Positions 47,203 through 60,840 are shown, numbered from the stretch's first letter. The stretch: 64,000 nucleotides of DNA from Epiperipatus broadwayi (GCA_028023455.1 JAQFVV010006547.1:496001-560000), one strand, 5' to 3'. Program-made: numbers and translations. The notes: a model not told the origin generated them from the letters alone.

Positions 47203-47758
47203 TATCTTTTTAAGTGTTTCACAGTGCTTAGAAGCTCATCATGTCGAGGCTGCTTTTGATCCAAATCACACAACACATTCTTTTGTTTACTAATCATGTC
47301 TTGGATTGCAGCTAGGTCACTATCTATTACAATCTGTGAGTGAAGCATGTAGTCCAAAAGCAATAACCAATCACATAATTCAGTTATAGACTTAAATGAT
47401 GTAACTGATGGTTTGGAAGTTATAGCAGATAGCTGCTTGGATTCAAGCTTAGTTTGCCATGCATAAAATTTTTGTTCAATCAGAATTGAGTTTGTTCATC
47501 TTGTTTTGAATATATTTAGGAATGAGAATATAGTTTTGTTTGCATTCATCTTTCATATTCTTATACATCCGATTGATATTATTTACATTTCCCTCATCTT
47601 GATTTTAAGACACCTTACACAATCTTAGGATCAACAGAATCTAGCTCTCCTTGGGAAGTAGCAGATTGGATAAGTCCCTGCTGAGTTTTCAGAAGCTCTC
47701 TGGTAGCAGAAATCCAAACTATCAATTTCTTCAAATTTTCAAAAAAAGTTTGATAATA
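47203..47758 (-). pseudogene. dystrophin/utrophin-like spectrin-repeat retrocopy
   Basis: Minus strand in three overlapping frames. The first (47758-47614) gives FFENLKKLIVWISATRELL, a spectrin-repeat helix. The second includes VNNINRMYKNMKDECKQ and LNSD-stop-TKIL, where the stop replaces the expected Trp. The third (47473-47203) gives DWLLLLDYMLHSQ, IVIDSDLAAIQDMISKQKN and VLCDLDQKQPRHDELL. The last stretch follows the dystrophin rod repeat pattern W..LLD....SQ.V..DL..I..MI.KQK....DL.Q..P...EL closely. Dystrophin links actin to the membrane glycoprotein complex. Here two frame breaks, a stop, an abrupt end after VKHLK and the absence of splice sites argue for a truncated retrocopy rather than an exon. 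A plectin- or other spectrin-family origin is a weaker alternative. Confidence 0.65.
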
Positions 47759-47779
47759 ATTCAGATGATCTTCCAGGTA

Positions 47780-49080
47780 ATGACACTTTTGTGGTAATTT
47801 TTTTTTTAAATTGTGAATTTAGATTGTGTTATTCATTTTAAATATTTTCCTTTACCATGTTATTCATACAGGTGGATCCATCTCTCTTTTGAGAATTTAT
47901 GTGATTATATATTTTATTGGAAGCTTCAGTTATTTACTGTTCAGTTATATACATATATTCTTAATTATTGTAAATACTTTTTTTGTGTGTTTAAATTACT
48001 AAAAAAATAATGCCTTTAAAAACTACCATCATACTTGCAAAAATATCCATAATTTTCTTTTATGAAGGACCTATTCCTAATAATATAGCAAAAAAATAAT
48101 GTTAACATCTTATTATTTTATGATGTAACTAATTAAATATAATTATCATAATGTTGTCCTGAAGAAACAACTAGAATAAATTGTTATATTTATATATTGG
48201 ACTATTTTCATCATCTAAGATTAAGTATTGAATGTCTAGAAAAAATAAGCTATTTAAATGTTCAAATTACTTTCAACTGTTAGTAATAACACACAGGATG
48301 CACAATGTTTTCAAGAGATATTATTCTCTCTTCTTCAGGTGTACAACTAAAATACTATCATCACAAATCTTCATGAAAACACTAAATTGTGTTAAGGAAT
48401 TGCTACTAGTAGTAAATAAACTAAACATAAGTTAGACTTTGCATAGATAATATTCATGTACATATCTGCTATTTAATAGGTAGTGCCATTACTATATTTA
48501 TGGCATGATGTCATACAAAATTTTCCCCCCAGTTATATAAGGATTTCTCAAAGAAACCAAGTAATCAATCCATAGCTGATCCATTTAATTATTCTGAAAG
48601 ATAAATATATAATTTTAATTGAAAGGTAAAGCTACCTAGACATTGTTTGTATTAGTCAAATTTGTGTTGATGCGCTTATCAAAAATGTTTGCAATATGAT
48701 GCAGCCTTCGTCCATGATGAAGATAGAGGATTATAAACGTGCAGTTATTGAAAGCCATATTTTTCTTTACACACACATACAAATGCAGATTTAGTTGATT
48801 TAAGAATTTTGCTTGTTAAAGTGGAATAAATGAAATTGTATTATCTTTCTGTATTTTTATTTGATATGATTATTAATTCAATTTTTATCAATCAAAAATA
48901 ATATATATATATATGAATTTAAATTAGAGAATTCATGTTGTGAAACAGAAAAGACTTTTAATAACCATTAATAAGATTAATTACGATATTGTCAGTGAAT
49001 AATAAAATAAACTTATTAACAGACTCTAGTTAAAATGTATTTATTCCCTAATGTTTTAGTACAGAGTTTATTCATAAATA
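47780..49080. other. AT-rich stretch, nothing recognised
   Basis: Open frames at 47813-48010 and 48232-48435 show no family resemblance. A TA run lies near 48900-48913. Confidence 0.5.
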
Positions 49081-49089
49081 TAATTTGTA

Positions 49090-49350
49090 CGCAACTTTTG
49101 CAATAACAAGCCATGGCCTCTGTCAAGAGTTTGCATCTCCAACAGGAAAGGCAAGTGAGATGTTAACAAGCTATCTAATTGCTGATGTCGCCGCTCAACA
49201 ACAGAGCTATGTTTACCTACTAGGTACATAAATGATTGACCTGCTGTGTATCAGCTCTGGTTTAGTGATTAATCATCCGAACTACTGTGCGTGTGCAGAG
49301 ATATACAATTCTCTACGCACGCCAACTTAGCTATAATTTCTAGCTCTTTA
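49090..49350. other. GC-richer island with an imperfect hairpin
   Basis: The block contains several CpG and a higher G+C than its surroundings. GCGTGTGCAGAGAT (about 49289) and TTCTCTACGCACGC (about 49309) pair at 11 of 14 positions around a short loop. No reading frame was identified. It may be a repeat end or a regulatory island. Confidence 0.35.
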
Positions 49351-49359
49351 ATGCTCTTT

Positions 49360-52330
49360 TATAATTTTTTTTTTTTTTTAAAGGCAATTTAAATTAAAGA
49401 TAATATTTGCTGATATCAGTATCACTTTGGAGCTACTTCTGAAATGTCATTTTAGAATGATTTTTTATTATTATTTTTCATTCAACTCTTTAATTGATGA
49501 ATTGGATGTGGAAGCAGGAGCCACCTAGTGTGGTAAATAATGATCAAATTAAGTTCTACGAATGCATTATTATTAAAATTAAAAATAAAAATAAAAATGT
49601 AAAAGTTACCTTTTTTATGACATTTATAGTCAATGTATTTATAAGTTTTCTTGCCTAAACAGGATTTTGTCTATTTTAGAGATCAGTCAGTTCCTTCCAA
49701 GTTGCTGCTCCACCCTAAAACTACTGAGATTACAGAATCACCAAATGTCACAGCTGTATTTCCACTCAATTAAAGTCCAACAGTTTTAGGAAATAGTTAT
49801 TCCCCATTATATTAAAATCAAAATCAAATGGGTCACTGCAAATTGAAGTTTATTTGCATGTATATTTATTTTTAAAAAGGCAGAAAAATATTTAAAAAAA
49901 AACAAATTGGAACAAATGCTTGAGGTAATAATTATATTTTAATATGCAAACATGAAATATGAATCAAATAAATTTATTTGCAAGCACATCAATCACAGAT
50001 GTTGTGTGCGGACTTCTTTTACTTTTAAATATATATTTTTGCTAATATTATTGTTATTACAGTTAAAGAATAACAAATACAGTATATAAAACTATTGAAT
50101 AAAATATTTGAAATACTTTTGCTATAAGTCCGTCTTTTTATCCAAGAACTTTTTGTTCTCTGTTTGGATGCACGATTAAATCCTTTAATGTTCATATGTT
50201 AAGTCTTTTTTTTTTATATAGATGAAAGTTTTAAATTTTTTGTTAGGTGTTTGTGGATAATATCAAAATACTATTTGCTTCGAGAATGGAGTGTTTTTTC
50301 TAAATGTTCTATAGTCAGTAATTGTATTTCTTTTTATATTAATGTTTGGATCAATATTATACCATAATGATTGATATCAAAGCTCTACCCTAGTGTTTTA
50401 CATTTTAGAGAAGGGAATTTTGTTAAAAGGCTTTTTTTATGATTTTCAAAATAAGTTGTTAGAAAAAGTGAAAATGATTATTTTTCCGTATGACGTATTT
50501 ATAATTATCAATGACACCGCTTTCACATTTTAACATTGACATTGTATTAGTAATTTCGAAATGCCAATTTGTTGTGGAAGTTCATGACAGATTGTTTTAA
50601 TAGACATTAAATATTCAAGTGTATCTTGGCTTCTCTTGTGTTTTATTCAACTTTGGATTTTATGTTTTTCTTCTATAATTCTTCATCTGCTTTTCTCAGA
50701 AGGCATTGTTTTCAGCAGCAGTTGATTGTGATAGATATTATTTTTCTATCTTAAATTAATGTATTCATAAAACTTGTTTTTGGGATGGTGCTACTACTAC
50801 ATCTAAGTAGTTTTAATAATTTGAATCTCTTTAAATTCAAGTTCAAAATTTTATTTTTTTACAGATTTGTGAAATGAACATAATATCTTATCAAATACTA
50901 TTTTCCATCTCTTTAGAATTTTATCAATAAAAATCTAACATATATATAATCTCCAGTCATGATTAATAAATCAAAACATTGTTATTAAACTATTTTAACA
51001 CTTCTCCTTTAATTAAAATCTTTAGCCAATTCAAAATGATAATTGATTATTGTATTAGTTGCCCTAGATGTATATAAGAATTGGAAAATTTAGAAACTTT
51101 TTTAAACAAGGACAAAACTATTACAATTTAGATGTAAACTCAGCCTCATTTATATGTGGTCTAATTCAAACTTTAATGATAGAATCTATTACTTACTCAT
51201 TTTAGAGTCCATACAAGAGAAGAATTTTAAGCCAAATATCTATAATTTAATAAATCTAGCATTATTTATATATATATGTAATTTTGTGCTAGCTGATCAA
51301 TCTAGTAAAGTGGGAATGCTGGAATATATCAGTTGGTGTTTAGTTCTTTTGGTCATGTTCAGAGATTACACATGAAGTTGAAAATAATGCTATATTTACT
51401 AAATTATTTGTATATTCCTCCTTTTCTTTCACTAACTTTTCTGCATTGGCTAGATTAGTATTAATATAAAAAATAATATCAAAACACTTCTCCATGCCCA
51501 TAACACATGACAATACAAGTGTTCCAATTGGTTTCTTTACAACAGATAAACACACTATACATATAAATATCATTATTTTAAAAATTTAAAAATAATCAGT
51601 TCATAAAACAAAATTGATACAGACAACTCAGTAAAAATAAAATAAATTTAATTATTTAAAATATTTAAATACCATTTACTATAATGATTAAAACTTATGT
51701 TTTGTTATAATAATGATACCTATAACTATTGTGTATATATAGTTCTTAGAAAAACTTCTGAACAGTTGAGATTATCAGCTACTTGGGAAGAGTAAATAAA
51801 ATATTGATTGCATTGAGTGGATATAGAAGGATGGCTTATTATTATTTATATACCTACAACCAATTAGGTCTTGGTATTTTCCTTGCCACTATGATATATT
51901 TATATATTGTTGTATTGTCATTATTTTCTGAATTAGCATGCTTTTTCTTTATACAGTACTGTACTAGACTATTTTTCATTTGTTTCTAAATAATGACTTG
52001 TTTTCAGACAATCCTATATCCAGAAAACATTTACTGGATCACCTAAATTTTATAAAAATTCATTTTGATGAGTTTAATATGAATGTTAGATTAGCGTTTT
52101 TCATTTTTTTAACTTAGAGGCAGTAAAATCGTTGCATATCATGATCCTACAATGAAGCACTTTTTCTCTCCCAAGATTTATTGCAAATTAATATTGTATT
52201 TTTTTTAATAATTTAAAATGATAAATTGCATTGAAAATATTATTTCAATATATTAATAAAAATATTAATATTCATTCTTTATATGAATTTATATATGTAC
52301 TAAATTTCAACAGACATTAAATAATAAAAT
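49360..52330. other. AT-rich stretch, no gene recognised
   Basis: Several short open frames (51154-51375, 51783-51989) are low-complexity and unlike known families. Confidence 0.5.
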
Positions 52331-52549
52331 TGCTAAGTTGGATATTCAGGACTATCATTTTATTGATCCATATAATTTTCTTAAGGAGCTTGTTATAAAT
52401 GCAAGTTTTGGATTCATTGATTGGTTTTTTGCTATTAATCTTATTAATAGTGATTTAATAAAAGGAAAACACATGACATTTTGTGCTTGGCAGAATAATA
52501 AACTAAATATGGAACTTCATAATAAATTAGAGTTCTGAAGGCAGAATTG

Positions 52550-53890
52550 AAAATAAGACTTAAAAATGAGATTAGTATATTAGACTGCAAAGGAGATGCA
52601 GATAATTATTGATCATGGTCATTATAATTATTTTTTTTGATGGACTTGAGGAACAGTATCATAATTTTATTAAATGCAGCAATGACACTTTTTTATATGA
52701 TGATATTAATATATTGAACTGGTGGAATGAGTATTTTCATCATCTTTTAAATAATGATATATGAATTGAGATGATGACTTTTAATGATATATCCATTTTA
52801 TCTTCATTTAGATTTGGATAAAGATATCTAGCTTAGTGAAGCCATAGCATTTTTTTGTAATCTTAAAAAATGGAAAGGCTTAGGTCTGGTGAAATACTTG
52901 GAGAAACATTAAAATATAGTGTTGATGCGTTAACTTCAAAAATTTTGGAATGTTTTAGGAATATATAGATAGGCCTATGAAGTTAAGCCATTTAATCTTA
53001 TGGATGCTTTTATTCTTTGAATTTACAAAAACAAAAAGAATAGACAAGATCATAGTAATTACTGTGAAATTTTATTTATTATTATCCAATATTGTGAATG
53101 TATTTAAATGATTGTTGTTGAATAAGTTGTTTTTAATCACAGATGAATAATTACTAGAGACTTATTTGGTTTTAGAAAATCAAGAAGAACTATAGATATG
53201 GTTTTAGTTGCTAAGCAAGTGAAAATGTGTCAAGAATAAGAGTGATTTACATATTGCTTTTATTGATTTTGTCAAGGTATATGATGATGCTAATAGTATA
53301 GATATATGAGATTGTTTGAAATTAGTTGGTTGTCTAATTTATTTGTATTGCACACTTCTATATGATGGAATGAGAGGAAATATTATTAGTACAAATGGAA
53401 AATCTGAGGCATATGAAATGAAAGCTGCTGTTAAATGAAAAACTTGTTCCAATATTGTTTTCTATTTTTAAGTCACTAGTCTTTGAAATTGTTTATAGGT
53501 GGCTTACTTAAATAGGAATCAAGATCTGATACAGATTTGATGATGAAATTTTTAATTTAAATTGATTAAAAATGAACAGAAGAATATTATTTTGGATTCT
53601 GGATTTAGAATTTGCTCATGAATATGTTGCTTTTGTCAATTGAAAAAGTGACTTACAGAATGTACTTAATATTTTGAATGCAACATATAAAGATTTTGGT
53701 TTACTAATTAATGTTCAAAAACTCAAATTTCTTATCGGCCAGTAATGGAAGGAAAATCCTCAGTAAATTTTTAGCTTGGATGGTTATCAACTTTAGAATG
53801 TAAATTAGTTTAAATACCTTAGTGGCTTTATAAGTAGAAAGATGGAATTAGATATTGAGGTAAAAGCAGACTTCAGTGAGCTGTTGTACA
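52550..53890 (+). pseudogene. decayed LINE reverse transcriptase
   Basis: The RT order is readable across frames. NKKNRQDHSNYCEILF (near 53.03 kb) matches the KKxDxSNYRGIxLL block. GFRKSRRTIDMVLVAKQV (53.17 kb) matches GFRxGRSTxDMIFxxRQ. LHIAFIDFVKVYDDANS (53.25 kb) matches LYxAFIDFxKAFDxVNR, with the first catalytic Asp. YDGMRGNIISTNGKSEAY is followed by a changed VKQGC block. LNATYKDFGLLINVQKLKFL and FKYLSGFIS match the later blocks. FADD reads FAHE, so the catalytic pair is gone. Many stops and shifts mark it as old. An open frame just upstream (52338-52538) could be a 5' part but shows no clear motif. Confidence 0.7.
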
Positions 53891-53894
53891 TTTA

Positions 53895-56800
53895 ACTAAT
53901 TAAAAGATAGAGTAATTCACCACAGGGAAATAACTATTGCAATTAAATTATCTGTATAAAAAACTGTTATTTGATCTAATTTTTTATTTAAAAATAAGAC
54001 TTGGATATACTACTGGCACAATATGTAGTTTCATTTAAGATTGCTCTCTATATTGTAACGGTCATATTTGTACATTCACACAACAAAATCCAGAGTTTTT
54101 GCAAATCATCCCAATGCTGATCGAAATGAGGTTGTTGAGACCCCAAATCCAATCTCACCTCAGTTATTTTACCAACGCTCAAAGATTTACTACCTTACGG
54201 ATGACATATATGAGGCTACACCAGTATTTCCTTAATTCGTGTGCCGGCAGTAAAACATCGGTGGAACAAGAGACTATGATGTAAATTGGCATAACTAAAG
54301 TATAGCTATATAGATGTGACTCAACCAACAGACATTAATAAATTTAGACTGTGATTCATAAATATTCAAACAATAACTAAGTACTAGTTAATAATTAACT
54401 AATGAATAATGAGCAAAAATTTAGACACTCAGAGTTATATTTTAAACAAATTTAATTAAAACCAAAATTTAAGTAATAAAGTAAAATAAAACAATTTAAT
54501 GACACAAATTAGTTTCTCTCGCAGGTAATGATGATTGAATAAGTTACAAGCTGTTTAATTTACATATTTAGTATTTGGTCTCACTCGTAGGTGATGATTT
54601 ACTAAGTTACATTTTGTTTAACTTTACAGATTTAAGATTTATCTCACTCGCAGGTGATGATGATTTATAATTTACCAAGTTACATCTTTATGAGCTCTAT
54701 TATTACAGCACTACAGATTTATTTCCAATTTAGCTCATGATTATCTATGCCTTATTTATGCTATGTTTTGTGGCTTAGATTTGCTTTAATCAATCCGCAG
54801 AAATGATCATCATTAATCATAATTAATATTTTATTTGATTAGTACACAATTCTCTATATAGATTATAAGCTTACAAAACTAGATTCTGTTTCAGATCAAT
54901 CTGAAATATAAATTATTATGGAGGGATGAACTGATGGTGAGTAGTAAGACTTCAGATATTAAGGTGTATATAAAATATACAATCTGAGTATGTGCATCTC
55001 AAATGCGTTCTTACAGGATTTGTTACCATGTAACCAGTTCCTTACTACCGTACCCATTGCTGTGAAAGAGATCTTTTTAGTCCTGGTGATCAAACAGCTT
55101 ATAAAGATATCTGGATGCTTGTGATCCAGTCTTAAGTAGAGGTAATGGGATGGCCTTTAAAACCAAAAGTCCATTGTGGAAAGAGAGCTGTCCGAACCAA
55201 ATAGATGGGGTGGCTATTAAAACCAGAAGCCCATTCAAGAAATAACATACAGCAATAAGTATATGCGCATATGAACTTCCTAAGAACACATTCGCCTCAC
55301 TGACTACATCATTATATAACAAAAGTGAGACGCAAAACATTAGTTTCCTTCTATAGAACCACCGTAAATCAGTTCATAAATTAGCATTTATAATTATGCT
55401 ATTAAAGAAATATAATGAATCTAATTTATTAAGTTATCTATATAAGCATTCATATATATATATAAGGAGGGTTACAGCATATTTTGGGATAATTATAAGA
55501 TTAAATTTTAGCTTTATGCTGCATTTAGTCACTTCAGCCAAAGATTAACCACATTTTCATTTAATGCAAACCTATTTATAATCACTTAATTATATATCTA
55601 AACCAAGCTTAATTTTACTCATTTCAGAAGGGAGTTTTGTTTGTGCGCTAATAAACGCAAAATTATCTATGTGTGAGAACCTCTAATCATTTCTCACTAG
55701 TTAACTTAAATACGAGTAAACTCCATTCTAAATATACAGCGTAAATATATAAACAAATAATTAAAAATAATATTGGCATAGATTTAACTAAAAAAACATA
55801 AAATTATAAATAAGATTTCACGCAAGTGAAATCTAAGATTTGGCTTTACTTTACTTAGTGAAAAGAAACAAAATTAAGATAGATTAAATATCAAATTAAA
55901 TCAGAATAAATTAGTTTAACTCGGCTTGAATCAGATTAAATCAGGTTAAATCAGGCAAGATTTACGATATCAAATAATAATATAAAATTTACATTTTAGT
56001 TTAAGAATTAATATTTGAAAGTTTAAAGTACATTAGTTTAAATTATATTGGCCATTTATAGTAATTTTAGCTAGCTTTGATAAGTTATGAGATTTAGTTT
56101 AAATGTTCATATTAAATTTGCAGAAGTGTTACTGCTTTAAGTTTTTTTCTCAGGCATGGTTATTCAATGTTGATTTTGAGCATCCTGTTGCTGGTATCGG
56201 GCTGTTGATTATCCTGTTCCTGCATCTTGTATACCATCTTTGGGAGCTCGGAAAGCCAGTCTTTTTGCCTACTAGCCTATCATCTTCAGTATTAACAACT
56301 TTAGCAATCTGATTATAGCAAGCCTAATCTCAAACTTCTTAAATACAAAATGGCTGCAATAAGCCTTTATACTGACCTTTCCCTCCCTCTCTTTTACTTT
56401 AGCCATATGTATTTTTCTCCATTAACCACATGTAATAATGTGAAAGCTAAAACCACATGTTTTTTTATAGTTCTTAATTTCAGATCTGCCTTTCTAATTA
56501 GTTCGCCATACTCTTGACAAACCCAGTGACTCCTGCTGCATTATTGATTTTTTTTACAGGATTTGGTCAAGTTAATTTCCGCCATCTTATTTTAAAATCT
56601 GTTTTTATTTTTAATTTTATAAACAGGGCAAAATATAGCGAGAGGAATCAATTTTATTAAATTATTTCTTTATGAAAAACAAATCTGAAATCTGGCAAAC
56701 CTTTATTATATATATATGTAACACGTTTAAATAGAATTTAACTACATATGCAGACATATAATTTCAAATATTACATTTATAAAATTATTTAAATAAATAA

Positions 56801-57900
56801 AATTTATAATGTTTACGCCTATGACATTATCTCTTCTCTGCATATATATATATATATATATACACATCTTGGTTACACATACATCAAGATTTACATTTAT
56901 TTAGCTAACAGTAATATATATGTGCGCATATAAGTTGATTTATTATACATATACATACGCTTTCTATATTGTATGCTATAATATATGCACACATACATAA
57001 CTATGATTATTACTTTTAAAATTTAGTCTGATATACGAGGATTTGGGTATATGGGTATGTAAATAAAAGTACTACTATAGCATATAGTAGGTGAAACAGT
57101 AGGATAGACAAATCTGACTATTTCAATATAAAATTTTAAAAGTATAATGGCAAAATCATAAAACTAATTAATATGTTCGTCAACCTCTGGCTGGAGGTGA
57201 TACTGTAGAATTTATTACTGTAAAGTCACACCATTACTGAATTACATATGTAAAATGAATGAACAGTCCAACACTTTGTAAAAAAATTATAATGAGTTTG
57301 AACAATTCTTTATTGTTTACATTAAGACAATATTTTACTATTTAGCCTACTATAGAGCCAAATATGTCATTGGACAATAGTACAATGTTTAATTTCCTAG
57401 ATTTCTTTCAGTGAGAAATAATTGATTTGCATCCACATATTCATTATCCACAGAAAGCATCTTACAAGTTAATAATCCAAGATTCAAAACATCCTTAAAG
57501 TTTTGAACTGATCTGAAATTTGGCCAACAACTATATATTTTAATGGACTTGATTTTATTCTGTAATTGCATATCTAATTATTTTTGTCAAAGAAATACCA
57601 TTGCCTAAAACTAGCACTTCCATTTAATATCCATTGTTTATTCAAACCTGCAATATATAGTTCTGGAATAGAATAGAGTTGATTATTGTTCCCAATATAG
57701 ATACTAAGGGTAAACAGAGAGAGCCATGTCATGCTTTCTTTGATATTTATAGCCTTTTAAGTTATGTGACAAATTTTGAAAACTAAAAAGGATTACTTAT
57801 TGCATGTTTATAGAAGAGAAAAATATGAAATTTTTTTTTAGATTACGGCACAGATTGAAATAAAATTGTAAAATTACTAATGTATTTTTTGGTAATATAA
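53895..57900. other. mostly anonymous sequence with small repeats
   Basis: A GC-richer segment begins TGTAACGG at 54056, which could be an LTR start but lacks a partner. At 55144 and 55204 a block of about 32 bp (GATGGxxTTTAAAACC type, then CCATT) is repeated 60 bp apart; the minus-strand frame over it (55077-55340) only reflects that repeat. At 55885-55955 TCAGxTTAAA-type units recur. TA runs lie near 56840-56866. No gene is supported. Confidence 0.4.
54516..54705 (+). repeat. tandem repeat, 63-66-bp unit, 3 copies
   Basis: CTCxCTCGCAGGTGATGATG followed by AAGTTACA and TTTAxTTTACA recurs with the key GCAGGTRATG (GTAGGTGATG in the middle copy) at 54521, 54587 and 54650. Confidence 0.8.
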
Positions 57901-57913
57901 AAAAATAAATGGA

Positions 57914-58638
57914 ATGTGTGTTGGAAAAGGTGGAGGGCAAAGTGCATATGGAAAAACTAATAATGAGCTAAGAAGCAAAATATATTTAGCAAAAGGAAAA
58001 AGGTTGGAACAGGACTGTATAGAGATAGAAATGCTTCAACAGGTGAAAATATGTGATCTGGTATTTGATAAAATTAGAAATATCACTTGGGAGGAAAAGA
58101 CATGGTTAACAAGTGAAATTGCAGATAAGAATAGAAAGAGATTAACTGATAGCACTGATGTATTAAAAAGATGGAAGAATATCTTCATTGACTATTTAGA
58201 GGAGAAATTAATTCAATTAATTATGAATTTGAAAATGAAGATATTGAAGTAGATGATAAAGGTATGGACATATTGCCAGTTGAAGTAATAAAGCAAATTA
58301 CACAAATGAAAAATAGTAAGACTATTGGGTATGATGCAATACCTATAGAATTTTTGAAAGAAATGGGAGAATTTACTATGACTTTGCAATTAGATATATA
58401 ATATTGGAGTATGGCCTAAAGATTTTTTAAAGGACTATCCAATTGCTAAAAAGACTAATGTTGTTAAATGTGAAGAGTATAGGACAATAAGTTTGTTGTT
58501 TCATGTTTCTAAAGTTTTATTGAGAATTTTAACTCGAAGAATTTATAGGAAGGTAGAACATTTTATTGGACAAAAATAGTTTAGTTTTGAGAGAGGGAAA
58601 AATACAAGGGATGCTATTGGTGTTGTTAGAATAGTAGC

Positions 58639-58676
<38 letters not shown>

Positions 58677-59780
58677 CCTTTATCTTTTTCAATATAGCAG
58701 AGAGATATATATTGCAAAAGATAAAGGAATTGGTATATGTTTTGTGAACTTGGAAAAAGCATTTGATAGAGTATTTGGAACAAACTTTTGAACATCTTAG
58801 AAGATAAAGGAGTATTTTGGAAAGAGAGAAGATTGATTTGGGATATGTATATTGGTCAAAGGATGAGAATTAAATTGGAGAATAATGAGACTGATGAAGT
58901 GAATATAGAAAGGGAAATTAGGCAAGGATGCAGTGTATCATCTGGTTTTTTTATTTATTTAAAAGACATCCTAAATAATTATTTAGACTGTGGAGAAGCA
59001 AATATTGGCAGTAGAATAATAAAATGTATAAAATTTGCAGAAGATATAGCTCTTATAGCTAAGGGTGAAAAGTGACTTAGAAATATATTGAATAAATCAG
59101 AGAAAGTATGTATGGAATATGTAATGAAGATTAATGTTGAGAAAACAAAATGTTAATGGATAGGAAGGAATGCAAAAATATTGTAAAATGAAATCCATGA
59201 TAACATAATTCAGAAGATAAAGGAATTTAAATATTTGGGTAGTTGGTTGAGTGCAGATGGAAGAAGTGAAGATGAAGTTAAAAGTAGAGCATTGGCAAAG
59301 GAGGCATTTACTAAAAGAAAGAAAATATTTTGTGGACCTTTGAAGAGAAAATTTAAAAGAATATTAATTAAATGCTATGTGTGGAGTGTACTAGTGTATG
59401 GTTGTGAAATGTGGACAGTGATTAATAAAATTAGCAACAGATTGTAAGCCTTTTTGAGATATGGACATATAGAAGAATGGAAAAAAATCAGTTGGACAAA
59501 TAAAATAACAAAGAAGTTTTGAAAATAGTGAATGAAAAAGTAAGATTGATTGAAGAAAGTGGATTGGACATATTTTAAGAAGAAAGTGTAGTTTAATGAA
59601 AGATGTTTTGGAGGAAATGGTGAGTGGAAGAAAGAAGAAAGGATGGAAAAGATTGACATCGTTGAATGACATAAGAAATGGTAAAAGTTATGTGGAATTG
59701 AAGAGCTAGGCAATTAAGAGGATGGAGTGGGAAAATGGATGAAAGGATTATGTGGCTACTCTCTGGACCTGTCCATGGGA
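57914..59780 (+). pseudogene. LINE reverse transcriptase, frameshifted
   Basis: In order: LTDSTDVLKRWKNIFIDYL (pre-RT block ...ILxRWKEYFEELL); VEVIKQITQMKNSKTIGYDA then IPIEFLKEMGE; LLRILTRRIYRKVEHFIG; FSFERGKNTRDAIGVVRIV; then a (TA)n and inverted-duplication interruption; FVNLEKAFDRV (first catalytic Asp); IWDMYIGQRMRIKL; EIREGC-like IRQGCSVSSGFF; KFAEDIALIAKGEK (FADD changed to FAED); FKYLGSWLSADGRSEDEVKS; and CYVWSVLVYGCEMWT. This matches a widespread animal non-LTR family with an N-terminal APE-type endonuclease, which is not present here. Frames change at least six times. The 3' tail runs to about 59780. Confidence 0.8.
58641..58733. repeat. (TA)16 plus inverted duplication interrupting the LINE RT
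   Basis: A 32-bp TA run is followed by AATTCCTTTATCTTTTT (58673 on). This is the inverse of AAAAGATAAAGGAATT a few tens of bases downstream (about 58717-58733), which belongs to the RT coding sequence. The inverted copy is therefore a local duplication of coding DNA. Confidence 0.8.
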
Positions 59781-59949
59781 CAGAATACTTTTATTGATAT
59801 ATATAAACATTACAACAATGCCCTATATTATGGATATTTAAATAATATATATATATATTTAATGATCCCCATAACTATATATATACTTATATTTTTAATT
59901 AATTTATTCTTTTATTTTATTTCTATTTTTAATCGATTTCTTTAATATA

Positions 59950-60840
59950 AACTATTTTATATTTTTGATATATATTTTTTCACATTTTTATTATTTTAAA
60001 CTTTTTTAATAATTTATTTTATATTAAATTGCATTGTAATGTGTTCAATTAAGGAGTGTATGGTTTTATATATATAAATCAATACAATATAGAAAACAAA
60101 ATGGAAAGAAATTATTTTGTTTTTGAGAGAAAAAGTGATATCTTGATGTGTACAATTTTTTAATTTAACATTATTACTAGTAATTACAAACAATATATAC
60201 GTAATTATAATATGTATACTTTTATGTATTAAAATTAATACAGTATTTTAGTTTTTTGTTAATTATTTTAATATATATCTTAATGTGAATAATTTTTTTA
60301 TATTTTATACATTCCAAAAATGTCATCATATGTGTTGAAACATTTACTTTTAAAATTAACTTTTATTAAAATAAGTCTTTAAATTAGTTATAAGCTTAAC
60401 ATATTGTTCAGTTTGAGAAAAAAAATAATTAGTTAACAATATATATGGATAATACAGGGTTTATGTGATTTGTAATTTAATCATATTAAATAGTTAAACA
60501 GAAGAAAAAGGAATTGTATAGATATTCATAGTAATAATTATAAATATATCAGAAACACACTCCCAATACATACCCACACCATGTGTCTATTGGCTCCATG
60601 TGGCATGATAGATATCAAATGAAGCAAGTGACTTATCTTTGTTTTGATTTTAGATATCTGATTGTAAGACAGAGATTACAATTTCGTGGATGTAGGATTA
60701 AAACAAAAATGAGATCTCAGGAACCAAAAGGTGAACATGATGAAAATTTGTGATTAATGGAAGGAAAGAGGCTATGCTTATACTGTCTATGAGATTGGTG
60801 ATTGATGAAATATGTGATTTAGTGATTGATTCAACAATAT
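59950..60840. other. AT-rich stretch, nothing recognised
   Basis: Possibly contains the far 3' part of the minus-strand LINE at 60.85 kb; no motif is readable. Confidence 0.45.

Noticed and set aside
48705-48745. ATGATGA followed by ATAAAC near a PLE-like sequence
   Set aside because: Core bases are missing and no stems are evident.
54056-54300. TGTAACGG as the start of a solo LTR
   Set aside because: No second copy, TATA box or target duplication could be found.
55077-55340. Minus-strand 87-residue frame with internal repeat
   Set aside because: The protein repeat only reflects a 60-bp DNA duplication; no start context, homology or composition supports a gene.
57389-57571. Minus-strand frame resembling a LINE post-RT region
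   Set aside because: Only a short upstream piece (LYIAGLNKQWILNG) looked L1-like; too weak to call.
58889-58915. CTGATGA...GAAA in the LINE
   Set aside because: It lies in RT coding sequence and the intervening bases do not pair.
59375-59713. Minus-strand frames opposite the LINE at 59 kb
   Set aside because: Antisense shadows of the LINE reading frame.
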